A DNA stretch of 13,290 bases from positions 1 to 13,290 of the forward strand of contig WRCJ01000043.1 of the NCBI GenBank assembly GCA_009784085.1, read 5' to 3'. The DNA comes from Oscillospiraceae bacterium. Lineage in GTDB: Bacteria > Bacillota > Clostridia > Oscillospirales > UBA929. The position numbers and the translations under genes were made by a program. Shown piece by piece: positions 1 to 5,272 of the stretch; the stretch's first letter is position 1, and every line of letters begins with the position of its first letter. The notes below the pieces were generated by a model, which ran no database searches, was not told where the DNA came from, and saw nothing but the letters and a program-made list of their open reading frames with translations.

Positions 1-134
1 CCCGTGATTATGTTACCTTTTTCGATACCTTTAAGCTACTTTTGCTATGTTCTGCCTTGTTTCGTCATGGGCTAACTCGAAAATTCCTTGTTCACTATGA
101 TTATTTCCGAAACTTGGGTTAGCGAACATGATTG
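1..134. other. Left-edge intergenic sequence, no gene recognised
   Basis: This stretch lies downstream of the radC-type gene. I see no coding frame with a ribosome binding site and no hairpin followed by a T-run that would count as a terminator. The one structure noticed is a pair of interleaved complementary hexamers: GTTTCG at 59-64 with CGAAAC at 108-113, and GCTAAC at 71-76 with GTTAGC at 118-123. In RNA these would form a pseudoknot-like order, but two hexamers can easily arise by chance. Confidence 0.4.
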
Positions 135-836
135 CTACAAGGCGCTGACAAAGCTATCCCCGGCTACGATGATATGGTCGTCCAAGCGGATGCCCAGCAA
201 TTCGCCGGCTTGCTGGATCCGCCGGCTCACCTCCCTATCTTGGGGGCTTATGTCGAGTGTGCCGCTGGGATGGTTGTGGGCGATAATGATGGAGGCCGCC
301 CTGTCTTCGATGGCCGGCGAGAAGACCTCCCGGGGATGGACTAGCGAAGACGTGAGCGTGCCAATCGAGACGACCCTGTTGCGAATCAGGCGCCTCGCGC
401 CGTCGAGCGTCAGCACCATAAAGTATTCTTGCTTTTTGTTCTTGATGGACGCCAATTGCGCCGCCGCTTTTTCCGGCGTGTCGATGCAAGGCGACGTCTG
501 CTTTGTGTATTTTCTGCGCCAAAACTCCAAGGCGGCAAAGACAACTGTCGCCTTGGCGTTTCCTATGCCCTTGATGCCCTTGACATCGTCTATGGTCAGT
601 TTGTCCGCCCCGACCTTGTTGATCACGGCATCCAGGTTCCTGGCAATCTGCTTGAAATCGTTTCCTTGGCCGCCGCTGCCGATGACAGCCTGGAGGAGTT
701 CGATATCCGACAGGGCCGCCGCGCCCTTCCGGCTCAGTTTCTCCCTCGGCAGCTCCTGCCCCGGCGACCCTTGTCTCGGCAACTCCTGCTTCGTTGGCAC
801 CTGTTTCCTGCTTGGCGTTGGCGTGTCTGGCATCAT
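135..836 (-). CDS. radC: RadC family JAB/MPN-domain protein (UPF0758)
   Basis: This 233-residue protein has the RadC architecture. An N-terminal LPREKLSRKGA-ALSD-ELL segment (about residues 29-48) is followed by a helix-hairpin-helix around residues 85-95 (VKGIKGIG), then a JAB/MPN metalloprotease-fold domain with the JAMM motif: Glu170 and H187-x-H189-x10-D200 in HNHPSG...D. RadC was once called a DNA repair protein. Its biochemical role is unsettled, and the JAMM residues predict zinc binding. Two things are odd. The first 28 residues are a low-complexity extension of degenerate KQ-LPRQ-type repeats, and the C-terminus stops at DSFVSAL, a few residues short of the usual end after the last strand. 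Tandem ATGs at 834-836 and 831-833 follow a G-rich GGGGGA site about 7 nt upstream. It is third after rplM and rpsI and probably reads from their promoter. The family is clear; the function is not. Confidence 0.9.
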   Translation of the reverse strand: MMPDTPTPSRKQVPTKQELPRQGSPGQELPREKLSRKGAAALSDIELLQAVIGSGGQGNDFKQIARNLDAVINKVGADKLTIDDVKGIKGIGNAKATVVFAALEFWRRKYTKQTSPCIDTPEKAAAQLASIKNKKQEYFMVLTLDGARRLIRNRVVSIGTLTSSLVHPREVFSPAIEDRAASIIIAHNHPSGTLDISPQDREVSRRIQQAGELLGIRLDDHIIVAGDSFVSAL

Positions 837-840
837 GTCA

Positions 841-954
841 TTTCCCCCGTTGCCTGCCGCCTGCCTTCTGCCGCCTGCCTTCTGCTTTCTGCCTTCTACC
901 GCCTGCCGCTTAACGCTTACAACTTACCGCCAGTACCGCCTTCCGCTTAACGCT
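841..954 (-). repeat. Degenerate heptamer array spanning the rpsI stop and radC leader
   Basis: Read on the minus strand from 954 to 848, the sequence falls into about fifteen 7-nt units, with one 2-nt phase slip at 932-933. Typical units are AGCGTTA, AGCGGCA, GGCGGTA, GAAGGCA and GGCGGCA. The array starts inside the last codons of rpsI, includes its TAA stop (947-949), and ends at the purine-rich site before the radC start. Within it, a 22-nt segment at 934-955 recurs at 897-918 with one mismatch, so the stop codon context of rpsI is duplicated. Confidence 0.8.
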
Positions 955-1351
955 TGGAGAACTGCGGCGCGCGGCGCGCGGCCTTGAGCCCGTACTTTTT
1001 GCGCTCCTTCATGCGGGGATCGCGCGTGAGGAAGCCCGCCTTCTTGAGCAAGGGCCGGTATTCGTCGTTGACCAGCAGGAGCGCCCGCGCGATGCCATGG
1101 CGGATGGCGCCGGCCTGTCCCGTGTAGCCCCCGCCGGTCACGGTGGTTTCGATGTCCACCTTGCCGATGGTGTTGGTGGTGACCAACGGCTGGCGCACGA
1201 TGAGCTTTAGTGTCTCCAACCCGAAATACGTGTCGATATCGCGGTTGTTGATGGTGATCCGTCCCGTGCCGCCGGGAAACAAATGCACCCGCGCCACCGA
1301 GGACTTGCGGCGCCCCGTGCCGTAAAAATACGTCTTTTTACTCTGATACAT
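947..1351 (-). CDS. rpsI: 30S ribosomal protein S9
   Basis: This 134-residue protein is uS9, a component of the 30S subunit whose basic C-terminal tail reaches the P-site tRNA. Diagnostic features are the N-terminal YGTGRRKSSVARV stretch, the GGGYTGQAGAIRHGIARALL region around residues 83-102, LTRDPRMKERKKYGLKAARR near the end, and the terminal Ser-Lys-Arg. Length and both ends are normal for the family. The ATG at 1349-1351 is preceded by a very strong GGGAGGGGG ribosome binding site. Only 15 nt separate it from rplM upstream, the conserved L13-S9 pair. The stop codon is embedded in a heptamer repeat array that continues into the radC leader. Confidence 0.98.
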   Translation of the reverse strand: MYQSKKTYFYGTGRRKSSVARVHLFPGGTGRITINNRDIDTYFGLETLKLIVRQPLVTTNTIGKVDIETTVTGGGYTGQAGAIRHGIARALLLVNDEYRPLLKKAGFLTRDPRMKERKKYGLKAARRAPQFSKR

Positions 1352-1366
1352 ATTGTTCCCCCTCCC

Positions 1367-1801
1367 TTATTCCGTCGCGCCGTAAGCGACCGGCTTTTGC
1401 GATGCATGCGGGTGTTCCGGGCCTTTATAGACCTTGAGGCGGTTGATCGCATTTCGGCCGATGGTATTCTTCGGCAACATGCCGCGCACGGCCAGCCGCA
1501 TGGCAAATTCCGGCTTGTCCTGCATGAGCAGCCGATATTTTGTCTCTTTCAGGCCGCCGACGTAGCCGGAGTGTTTCCGATAGACCTTTTGCTCCAGCTT
1601 GCGGCCGGTCAGGACAGCCTTTTCGGCGTTGACGACAATGACAAAATCGCCGCCGTCCACATGGGGGGTGAATTCGGGCCTGTGCTTGCCCCTGAGCAAG
1701 GTCGCCGCCAAGACCGCTGTATGGCCAAGCGGCACGCCGGCGGCATCCAACACAAACCATTCGCGGGTGATGGATTCGGGTTTAGCCATGAATGTACTCA
1801 A
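1367..1801 (-). CDS. rplM: 50S ribosomal protein L13
   Basis: This is uL13, an early-assembly 50S protein, 144 residues from the chosen start. Family hallmarks are REWFVLDAAGVPLGHTAV at the N-terminus, LRGKHRPEFTPHVDGGDFVIVVNAEK, the VRGMLPKNTIGR segment, and VYKGPEHPHASQKP near the C-terminus. I place the start at the TTG at 1799-1801 (Ser-Thr-Phe-Met follows) because a perfect AAGGAGG lies 8 nt upstream at 1810-1816. A longer frame to a TTG at 1829-1831 would swallow that site, and the ATG at 1787-1789 would be about 20 nt from it. The family length of about 142-147 agrees. It is the first gene of the rplM-rpsI unit, with its own consensus promoter about 70-95 nt upstream. Confidence 0.97.
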   Translation of the reverse strand: MSTFMAKPESITREWFVLDAAGVPLGHTAVLAATLLRGKHRPEFTPHVDGGDFVIVVNAEKAVLTGRKLEQKVYRKHSGYVGGLKETKYRLLMQDKPEFAMRLAVRGMLPKNTIGRNAINRLKVYKGPEHPHASQKPVAYGATE

Positions 1802-1809
1802 AAATGGCG

Positions 1810-1816
1810 CCTCCTT
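1810..1816 (-). promoter_or_regulatory. Shine-Dalgarno site that fixes the rplM TTG start
   Basis: The minus strand reads AAGGAGG here, with an 8-nt spacer to the TTG at 1799-1801. This spacing supports TTG initiation and argues against the neighbouring TTG and ATG alternatives. Confidence 0.85.
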
Positions 1817-1867
1817 CTTTGGAAAACTCAAAACTTAAGCTCTGCTTACTTCGCTAAACTGCGCTCT

Positions 1868-1896
1868 ATTGTACCACATCGCGCACGCGCTGTCAA
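1868..1896 (-). promoter_or_regulatory. Sigma-A promoter of rplM-rpsI, extended -10
   Basis: On the minus strand TTGACA (1891-1896) and TACAAT (1868-1873) are separated by exactly 17 nt. The -10 is preceded by TGG, giving the extended TGn element. This matches the housekeeping consensus in 11 of 12 positions. Transcription would start near 1861 and leave a leader of about 60 nt before the rplM start. It is the best promoter in the window and suits a highly expressed ribosomal operon. Confidence 0.88.
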
Positions 1897-1910
1897 GCAC
1901 CGTGCGCGAT
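1878..1910. promoter_or_regulatory. Perfect 10-bp inverted repeat overlapping the rplM promoter
   Basis: ATCGCGCACG at 1878-1887 and CGTGCGCGAT at 1901-1910 are exact reverse complements with a 13-nt spacer, a 33-bp dyad. The -35 hexamer lies in the spacer and one arm lies between -35 and -10. Because it is upstream of the expected transcription start, it acts as DNA rather than as a leader hairpin, so I read it as a candidate operator. It is not a terminator of the upstream helicase gene, because no T-run follows. No known operator consensus was recognised. Confidence 0.6.
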
Positions 1911-2014
1911 TATTATAATCTATGTTTTTCTATCTCTTCCATGCTCGCGTATACGAGAATATGCTCACGAATGCTCCCAGCTCACACACGATTTATATTT
2001 TACGGCCCACACCT

Positions 2015-3166
2015 CTACGCCAGTATCAGATACCCCCGCTCGTCAAAACGCAAAGCGATCATCCGCGAGCGCGTGTACTTGGCAATTTCCTTCAGGCGCA
2101 TGTCGTCGAAGGGCGTGCAAAACGTAAAGGAAACGCCTTGCTGCCGCGCGCGCCCCGTGCGCCCGATGCGGTGCAAATAGTACTCGTTTTCGTTGGGGAT
2201 ATCGTAGTTGAACACGGCGTCCACGCCGGTGATATCCAAACCCCGCGCCGCCACGTCGGTGGCCACCAACATGTTCAGGCTACCCCGGCGGAAGCTCTGC
2301 ATCACCTTCTCCCGCATTTGCTGCCGCACGTCGCCGTGGATACAGTCGGCCGCGTAGCCGCGCCGAAGGAGCGTCTGCGACAAGCGGTCGGCAAAACGCT
2401 TCGTATTACAGAAAATGAGCACTTTCCGGTATTGATAGGCTTTGATGATATCCAGCATATCCTGGGTCTTGCTGCCCCTGACCTCGATGCTATATTGCTC
2501 GATGGGCGGCTTGTCCTCGTCTATGTCGGCCACGCTGACCTCGGCGGCGTCGCGCTGGTATATCCACGCGATATCCATAACCTCCCGGGATATGGTGGCC
2601 GACATGAGGGCCAGGCAGCGGCGGTTCACGGTGAGATCGAGGATCTCCGTGACCTCTTGAATGAACCCCATGTCCAACATGCGGTCCGCCTCGTCCAGCA
2701 CGGCCGTGTGAACGTTCTCCAGCGACGTGGTGCGGCGATCCAAGTGATCGCGCAGCCGGCCCGGCGTGGCCACAAGGATCTGGGGGCCGGCCCGCAACTC
2801 CTTGATCTGGCGGTCGATGCGCTGCCCACCGTAAACGACTATAGTCCTGATATCTTGCATGAAGGCCGTGAGCTTTCGAAACTCGCCGCAGATTTGGATG
2901 GCCAACTCGCGGGTCGGCGCCAGGATCAACGCTTGGACGCTCTTGTCTTTGGGATCGATGTGTTCCAAGATGGGGATCGCGAAAGCGATGGTCTTCCCTG
3001 TGCCGGTGGGCGCCTTGGCGATGACATCCCGCCATTCCATCAGGGGCGGGATGCTCTCCGCCTGCACGGTGGTCATCTGGGAGAGGTTCTGGCGGCGGAG
3101 GGCCTTGCGGATGGCGGGGGAGATATCCAATTGATCAAAGGTAGTAATGGGTGAAATCATAGGCAT
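2015..3166 (-). CDS. DEAD-box ATP-dependent RNA helicase, core only
   Basis: This 383-residue protein is a compact DEAD-box helicase predicted to unwind short RNA duplexes using ATP in the cytosol. The motifs occur in order: a Q-motif (Phe10, Gln35), motif I APTGTGKT (52-59), Ia PTRELAIQ (84-91), GG (113-114), Ib TPGRL (134-138), II DEAD (158-161), III SAT (189-191), IV LIFCNTKR (250-257), V DVAARGLD (304-311) and VI HRIGRTGR (332-339). There is no basic tail or C-terminal RNA-binding domain, so it is close to the minimal two-RecA-domain core and shorter than CshA or CshB. The ATG at 3164-3166 follows AAGGA by about 7 nt. It sits 14 nt after the radical SAM gene and probably shares its transcript. 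The exact orthologue (eIF4A-like or CshA/DeaD-type) cannot be fixed by eye. Confidence 0.95.
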   Translation of the reverse strand: MPMISPITTFDQLDISPAIRKALRRQNLSQMTTVQAESIPPLMEWRDVIAKAPTGTGKTIAFAIPILEHIDPKDKSVQALILAPTRELAIQICGEFRKLTAFMQDIRTIVVYGGQRIDRQIKELRAGPQILVATPGRLRDHLDRRTTSLENVHTAVLDEADRMLDMGFIQEVTEILDLTVNRRCLALMSATISREVMDIAWIYQRDAAEVSVADIDEDKPPIEQYSIEVRGSKTQDMLDIIKAYQYRKVLIFCNTKRFADRLSQTLLRRGYAADCIHGDVRQQMREKVMQSFRRGSLNMLVATDVAARGLDITGVDAVFNYDIPNENEYYLHRIGRTGRARQQGVSFTFCTPFDDMRLKEIAKYTRSRMIALRFDERGYLILA

Positions 3167-3177
3167 CGATTTTTCCT

Positions 3178-3213
3178 TTTTTAAATTTTCTTTATTTTCT
3201 TTATTTTCTTCAT
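3178..3213 (-). repeat. In-frame 9-nt repeat forming the radical SAM protein tail
   Basis: On the minus strand three 9-nt units (ATGAAGAAA, then ATAAAGAAA twice) run from 3213 to 3187, followed by a degraded unit across the TAA stop. Because the period is a multiple of three, the array is translated as Lys-Lys-Ile repeats, giving the protein its terminal MKKIKKIKKI. Confidence 0.8.
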
Positions 3214-4713
3214 TTTGCCAGAGGCGATCGCCATGAGCTTTTGCCGGTATCTCCTATATTTGTCGCGACGCTTGCCCCTGATATAGTATTTCCCCGCTTT
3301 TCGTCGCGCCGAAACGGCCCCGGGCGCCGCCGCCAGGCGGCGGGCCTTCCTCTTGAGCGATGGGAATTGCGTCACATAGGTGAGATGATACCAAAAATTC
3401 TTTTCTTCGTCGTCGCAATCCGATTCCCACCAAGCGGCGTACTGCCGCTCGATGGGGGCGTACATGAGGGCATCGAGCTCCCCGGGGGTATAGATTTTCC
3501 GTTTGATGGCCTCGGCGGCGATGTCGGTACCCGGCAAAAACCCCAGGTCATGGAGCTGGAGCGTGAAGCGCCCGGGCAGCATATCGCATAATTCGTAGGT
3601 CTCCCGCAACTGCTGCGTCGTCTCGAAGGGGTGGCGCAAAATGAAGTCGTAGACGACGCGCGGCACGCGGGCATCGGCCAAGGCAGACGCGGCAGCCAGT
3701 ATCTGATCCTGGCTCTCCGTGCGGTGGAAGGCTTCCTTGCGCACCTGGGGCGATCCGCTCTGTATGCCCATGACGACCTGGAACAGGCCGGCGGCGCGTA
3801 GTTTTTGAAGGAGTGCCGCATCGGTCTTGAGCGGGTGCGCCCAAATCTCGAAGGGCAGGCCGATTTCGGCGGCGTAGCGGGCGGCGAACTCGTCGATCCA
3901 CGCCGAATCCCCGGGGAAAATCTCATCCCAGAAATGGATGAGCGACAGGCTCTTCATGCGCCTCTTGGCTTCCTTCAACTCATCGATCACGGAAGCCACC
4001 GACCGGAAGCGCAAAAAATGCCTGTTGTCGCGGTAGATGCGCTTGATGCTCACGGTCGAGCAATACGAACAGACAAAGGGGCAACCCCGGGAGCAGGCGG
4101 TCTCGTAACTGTACGAACCCAGCATGGGATCGCCGCGGCTGATAGCGCCGTCGTCGATAAAATACTTGTTGTCGAGGCCGATCCCCGCCATCCTCAGCGT
4201 GTCGAGGTCTGTGACAAGGGGGCGCACGGGGTTCACGACGGCTTTGCCGCCCTCCCGTTCCCGATAGGCGAGGTTTAAAACGCCCTTCGTATCGCAGCCG
4301 TCGGAAAGCAACGACGCGAATTCGGCGATAGCGCCCTCGCCCTCGCCGCGAATGACATAGTCGCAATGATCATTTTCCAAGCAACGTTCGGGGAAAAGGG
4401 TGGCATACACGCCGCCCCACACCAGCGGCGCCTTGGCATGGGCGCGTACTTGGCGGCTTACCTCCTCCACCACTTCCAGATATAGGGATGTCATGACCGA
4501 GAAACCGATAAACAGCGGATCGGTTTTATCCAACAGATCCAGCAAATGCGCTATTTCGGACGGCGTGGGCCTTTGGGGGCGCGCGCTGTGAAAGCCCTTG
4601 AAATACAGAATCGTGACCTCAAAACCGCAATCGGCCAAGGCCGTCTCCAGAAAGCGAAAACCCAGCGGCTTGGGGTTGTAAAAGTTGACCAGCAAAACGC
4701 GGCGATTGCCCAT
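3181..4713 (-). CDS. B12-binding-type radical SAM protein, substrate unknown
   Basis: From the chosen start this is a 510-residue class B radical SAM enzyme. The N-terminal Rossmann-like cobalamin-binding-type domain (about residues 1-160) carries RVLLVNF, FIGFSVMTS, and WGGVYATLFPE at 99-109. It lacks a visible DxHxxG cobalamin-ligand motif, which is common in this class. The 4Fe-4S site is CPFVCSYC, Cys211, Cys215 and Cys218. A SAM-barrel follows with FWDEIF, WAHPLKTD and VMGIQSGS segments. The C-terminus is very basic and ends in a repeat-encoded KKIKKI tail. An upstream in-frame extension of 46 residues is rejected because it only translates the tandem repeats. The ATG at 4711-4713 has AGGAGA 7 nt upstream, itself duplicated. 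It lies between ireB and the helicase. No substrate can be assigned. Confidence 0.9.
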   Translation of the reverse strand: MGNRRVLLVNFYNPKPLGFRFLETALADCGFEVTILYFKGFHSARPQRPTPSEIAHLLDLLDKTDPLFIGFSVMTSLYLEVVEEVSRQVRAHAKAPLVWGGVYATLFPERCLENDHCDYVIRGEGEGAIAEFASLLSDGCDTKGVLNLAYREREGGKAVVNPVRPLVTDLDTLRMAGIGLDNKYFIDDGAISRGDPMLGSYSYETACSRGCPFVCSYCSTVSIKRIYRDNRHFLRFRSVASVIDELKEAKRRMKSLSLIHFWDEIFPGDSAWIDEFAARYAAEIGLPFEIWAHPLKTDAALLQKLRAAGLFQVVMGIQSGSPQVRKEAFHRTESQDQILAAASALADARVPRVVYDFILRHPFETTQQLRETYELCDMLPGRFTLQLHDLGFLPGTDIAAEAIKRKIYTPGELDALMYAPIERQYAAWWESDCDDEEKNFWYHLTYVTQFPSLKRKARRLAAAPGAVSARRKAGKYYIRGKRRDKYRRYRQKLMAIASGKMKKIKKIKKI

Positions 4714-4716
4714 GGC

Positions 4717-4798
4717 GAGTTCTCCTGTAGTTCTCCTGTCGAATGTCGAGTGTCGAATGTCGTACGGATTCGTACGGATTCGTACGGATTCGTACGGA
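4717..4798 (-). repeat. Three consecutive tandem arrays filling the ireB/radical SAM spacer
   Basis: Directly after the ireB TGA the minus strand holds four decamers TCCGTACGAA (4760-4798, the last 9 nt long), then three heptamers CATTCGA/CACTCGA/CATTCGA (4739-4759), then two 11-mers CAGGAGAACT+A/C (4717-4738), then GCC and the ATG. The arrays account for 82 of the 85 intergenic bases. The 11-mer duplicates the AGGAG Shine-Dalgarno site of the radical SAM gene. Confidence 0.9.
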
Positions 4799-5044
4799 TC
4801 AGGGTCCCAAATAACGCTTGACCAATTCCTGCAGAAGCTCGTCCCTGTCAATCCTGCATATCAAACTGCGGGCGCCCAAATGGTTTGTAATGTAAGTTGG
4901 ATCCTCGCTCAACAGATAGCCGACAATCTGATTGATAGGGTTGTAACCCTTTTCCTGCAAGGCGTTGAAGATCATCGTCAAGATGATCTTCATCTCATGC
5001 GCCGGATCATCGACCAATGTGAACTTTCGCGTGCTACCGTCCAT
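4799..5044 (-). CDS. ireB: IreB family regulatory phosphoprotein (UPF0297)
   Basis: This 81-residue protein matches the IreB/YrzL family. In Enterococcus faecalis, IreB is a small cytosolic dimer phosphorylated by the Ser/Thr kinase IreK that negatively affects cephalosporin resistance. The diagnostic core is NALQEKGYNPINQIVGYLLSEDP (about residues 27-49), followed by ITNHLGARSLI and RDELLQELVKRYL. A Thr in the N-terminal part (STRKFTL) is a candidate phosphosite. The start is the ATG at 5042-5044, because AAGGAGGG sits 7 nt upstream and this length fits the family. The longer frame to 5149 reads through the promoter region. In most Bacillota ireB sits between alaS and ruvX; here neither is present, and a radical SAM gene follows. 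The TGA stop abuts a decamer array. Confidence 0.95.
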   Translation of the reverse strand: MDGSTRKFTLVDDPAHEMKIILTMIFNALQEKGYNPINQIVGYLLSEDPTYITNHLGARSLICRIDRDELLQELVKRYLGP

Positions 5045-5086
5045 TCCGCAACCCTCCTTTACAAGCTCTACTATAATTTTATCACA

Positions 5087-5115
5087 CTCATACAGGTATT
5101 GTACAGTGGTGTCAT
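5087..5115 (-). promoter_or_regulatory. Tentative promoter for ireB
   Basis: ATGACA (5110-5115) and TATGAG (5087-5092) stand 17 nt apart on the minus strand, 5/6 and 4/6 matches to consensus, about 43 nt ahead of the ireB start. A competing TACAAT at 5098-5103 lacks a good -35. A promoter is expected here because a terminator lies just upstream, but the exact hexamers are uncertain. Confidence 0.3.
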
Positions 5116-5160
5116 GAAAAAGTTTTACAAGGCGCATAGAGACGCACATGATCTGTTATG

Positions 5161-5191
5161 CGAAGAAGGGGCCGGCTTGCCTGCCGACCCC
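5161..5191 (-). terminator. Intrinsic terminator after the beta-helix gene
   Basis: The minus strand forms a 9-bp stem, GGGGTCGGC (5183-5191) with GCCGGCCCC (5168-5176), closed by a 6-nt AGGCAA loop and containing one G-U pair. TTCTTCG follows, a weak T-rich tail. It ends the carbohydrate run ahead of ireB and resembles the hairpin after the right-edge gene. Confidence 0.65.
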
Positions 5192-5234
5192 CCTCCGTTC
5201 CAAGGAGATGCGCCCCAAAAGGACTTGAGAACAC

Positions 5235-5270
5235 GATTGCGATCAGCTGCGATCAACTGCGATCAGCTGC
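5235..5270 (-). repeat. Decamer array after the beta-helix stop codon
   Basis: Two bases after the TAA stop, the minus strand carries three 10-nt units, GCAGCTGATC, GCAGTTGATC and GCAGCTGATC (5241-5270), then a partial GCAATC unit to 5235. The hairpin terminator follows about 45 nt further on. Confidence 0.85.
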
Positions 5271-5272
5271 GC

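Noticed and set aside
59..123. Pseudoknot-like pairing at the left edge
   Set aside because: It rests on two 6-bp complementarities over 65 nt with no other support; chance is a sufficient explanation.
88..987. 299-codon plus-strand frame over radC
   Set aside because: It is a shadow of radC and the heptamer array; its Leu/Pro/Ser-rich end only translates the repeat.
1811..1867. L13-type ribosomal leader RNA
   Set aside because: The leader from the predicted transcription start to the SD is only about 45 nt and shows no clear conserved stem structure.
1922..3154. 410-codon plus-strand open frame opposite the DEAD-box helicase
   Set aside because: The minus strand carries the full set of helicase motifs; the plus-strand product has no recognisable domain.
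4714..4851. N-terminal extension of the radical SAM protein
   Set aside because: The extra 46 residues are translated tandem repeat and overlap the ireB end; the ATG at 4711-4713 has a proper ribosome binding site and starts the conserved domain.
5045..5149. Longer ireB start with 35 extra residues
   Set aside because: The extension has no homology and covers the probable promoter; AAGGAGGG precedes the ATG at 5042-5044.
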